Shown here: piece after piece, positions 13,197 through 13,664 of the stretch
Numbering within the stretch: position 1 is the first letter of the stretch
Layout of the letters: every line of letters starts with the position of its first letter
Source of the DNA: Dehalococcoidia bacterium
Lineage (GTDB): Bacteria; Chloroflexota; Dehalococcoidia; Bin125
Length of the DNA stretch: 13,664 nucleotides
Direction: 5' to 3'
Assembly: GCA_007571275.1 (NCBI GenBank)
Contig: RKRS01000264.1
Span: 1 to 13,664, forward strand
Notes under the pieces: model-generated
Databases searched by the model: none
Told to the model about the DNA's origin: nothing
What the model saw: only the letters and a program-made list of their open reading frames with translations
Program-made: the position numbers and the translations under genes

Positions 13197-13561
13197 CGGC
13201 GCGGGTGACTTCGCTCTCGGCCGTGACGCTACTGGTCGCCGAGATGGCGGCCTCAACCGCCTTCTACGAGGCGCTCGGCTTCGAGCGGCTCTACGGCGGC
13301 CCGAGCGCCGGCTTCACTTCCTACCGCGCTGGCGACGGCTACCTCAACCTGATGGCGGGCGTCTACAATCAGCCGCCCGCAGTCTGGGGACGCACCATCT
13401 TTTACGTCGAAGACGTCGACGCGTTCCATGCCAACGCCGTTGAGCAAGGTCTGCAGCCTGAGTTCACGCCGCGCGACGCGCCTTGGCGCGAGCGCTATTT
13501 CCACATCCGCGACCCCGACGGGCACGAAATCTCATTCGCCAGGCCGCTCAGTCGTGACTAG
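13193..13561 (+). CDS. VOC family protein, second copy
   Basis: A 122-residue VOC-fold protein: VTLLVAEMAASTAFYEALGF (11-30) at the start and RYFHIRDPDGHEISFARPL (101-119) at the end, with Glu112 as the likely single conserved metal ligand. The usual N-terminal His/Gln is replaced by Ala. The start overlaps the stop of the preceding VOC gene (ATGA, 13193-13196), so the two are probably translated together and may have diverged from a tandem duplication or assemble as a pair. The function is unknown. It ends 27 bp before the stop of the convergent SDR gene. Confidence 0.85.
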   Translation: MTARVTSLSAVTLLVAEMAASTAFYEALGFERLYGGPSAGFTSYRAGDGYLNLMAGVYNQPPAVWGRTIFYVEDVDAFHANAVEQGLQPEFTPRDAPWRERYFHIRDPDGHEISFARPLSRD

Positions 13562-13588
13562 AAGCCAAGCATCCTGCTCGCGCTGGCG

Positions 13589-13664
13589 CTACTGCTCGAT
13601 CTCAAGCCAACGCCCTGTCGTCAGGCCGCCATCGATGACGAACTCGGCGCCGGTGCTGTAGGTG
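13589..13664 (-). CDS. C-terminal fragment of an SDR family oxidoreductase gene (cut by window edge)
   Basis: Reading the minus strand from the window edge gives T-Y-S-T-G-A-E-F-V-I-D-G-G-L-T-T-G followed by a short tail and a TAG (13591-13589). TGAEFVIDGG is the very common C-terminal signature of classical short-chain dehydrogenases/reductases. Only about 24 residues are visible, so the catalytic Tyr-x-x-x-Lys and the cofactor site cannot be checked. It is convergent with the VOC pair. Confidence 0.8.
   Translation of the reverse strand, partial: TYSTGAEFVIDGGLTTGRWLEIEQ

Overview
The window is a GC-rich, densely packed chromosomal stretch with no rRNA, tRNA, CRISPR array or mobile element that I can see. 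The gene set suggests a Chloroflexota bacterium, for example a Thermomicrobia-like or Dehalococcoidia/SAR202-like lineage. Pointers are a Tat-type lipoprotein whose lipobox Cys is followed by an Asp run, a luciferase-like flavin oxidoreductase, menaquinone genes, VOC and SDR enzymes, and a secreted protein with PRARFFP-type repeats. This assignment is an inference; there is no marker gene in the window.

Layout. 1-2371: an alkaline-phosphatase-superfamily enzyme (+) converges on a zinc-type alcohol dehydrogenase (-), and a strong hairpin that contains the phosphatase stop codon lies between them. 2474-4208: a KamB/NpmA-like 16S rRNA m1A1408 methyltransferase gene (+) is followed by a NucS/DUF91-like PD-(D/E)XK nuclease with an unrecognised C-terminal domain. 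4205-7475: a menaquinone block with menG/ubiE (-), then, divergently, a TetR regulator, menB and menA (+) as a tight operon; a large imperfect palindrome lies in the menG/tetR intergenic region. 7620-8123: an SRPBCC-fold protein. 8193-10202: an oligopeptide-type ABC substrate-binding lipoprotein with a striking Gln-rich linker and no permease genes nearby. 10331-11623: a luciferase-like monooxygenase preceded by nested inverted repeats and followed by a good terminator.

11714-12766 is the highlight. Conventional reading gives a 204-residue secreted protein ending at TGA and a separate DsbA-like ORF. Both are in the same frame, and the TGA falls exactly on the first Cys of the thioredoxin-fold CxxC motif, giving F-U-P-A-C-R-N-F. 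A hairpin with a GGU apical loop follows about 26 nt downstream, as expected for a bacterial SECIS element. I annotate one 350-residue secreted selenoprotein (Sec205, Cys208) carrying two N-terminal PRARFFP repeats. Two small, overlapping VOC-fold genes follow it, and the window ends inside the C-terminus of an SDR oxidoreductase gene on the minus strand.

Functional links. menG, menB and menA would serve respiratory quinone synthesis under a local TetR regulator. The secreted selenoprotein would act in extracytoplasmic thiol-disulfide or peroxide chemistry. The KamB-like gene predicts intrinsic aminoglycoside resistance or ribosome modification.
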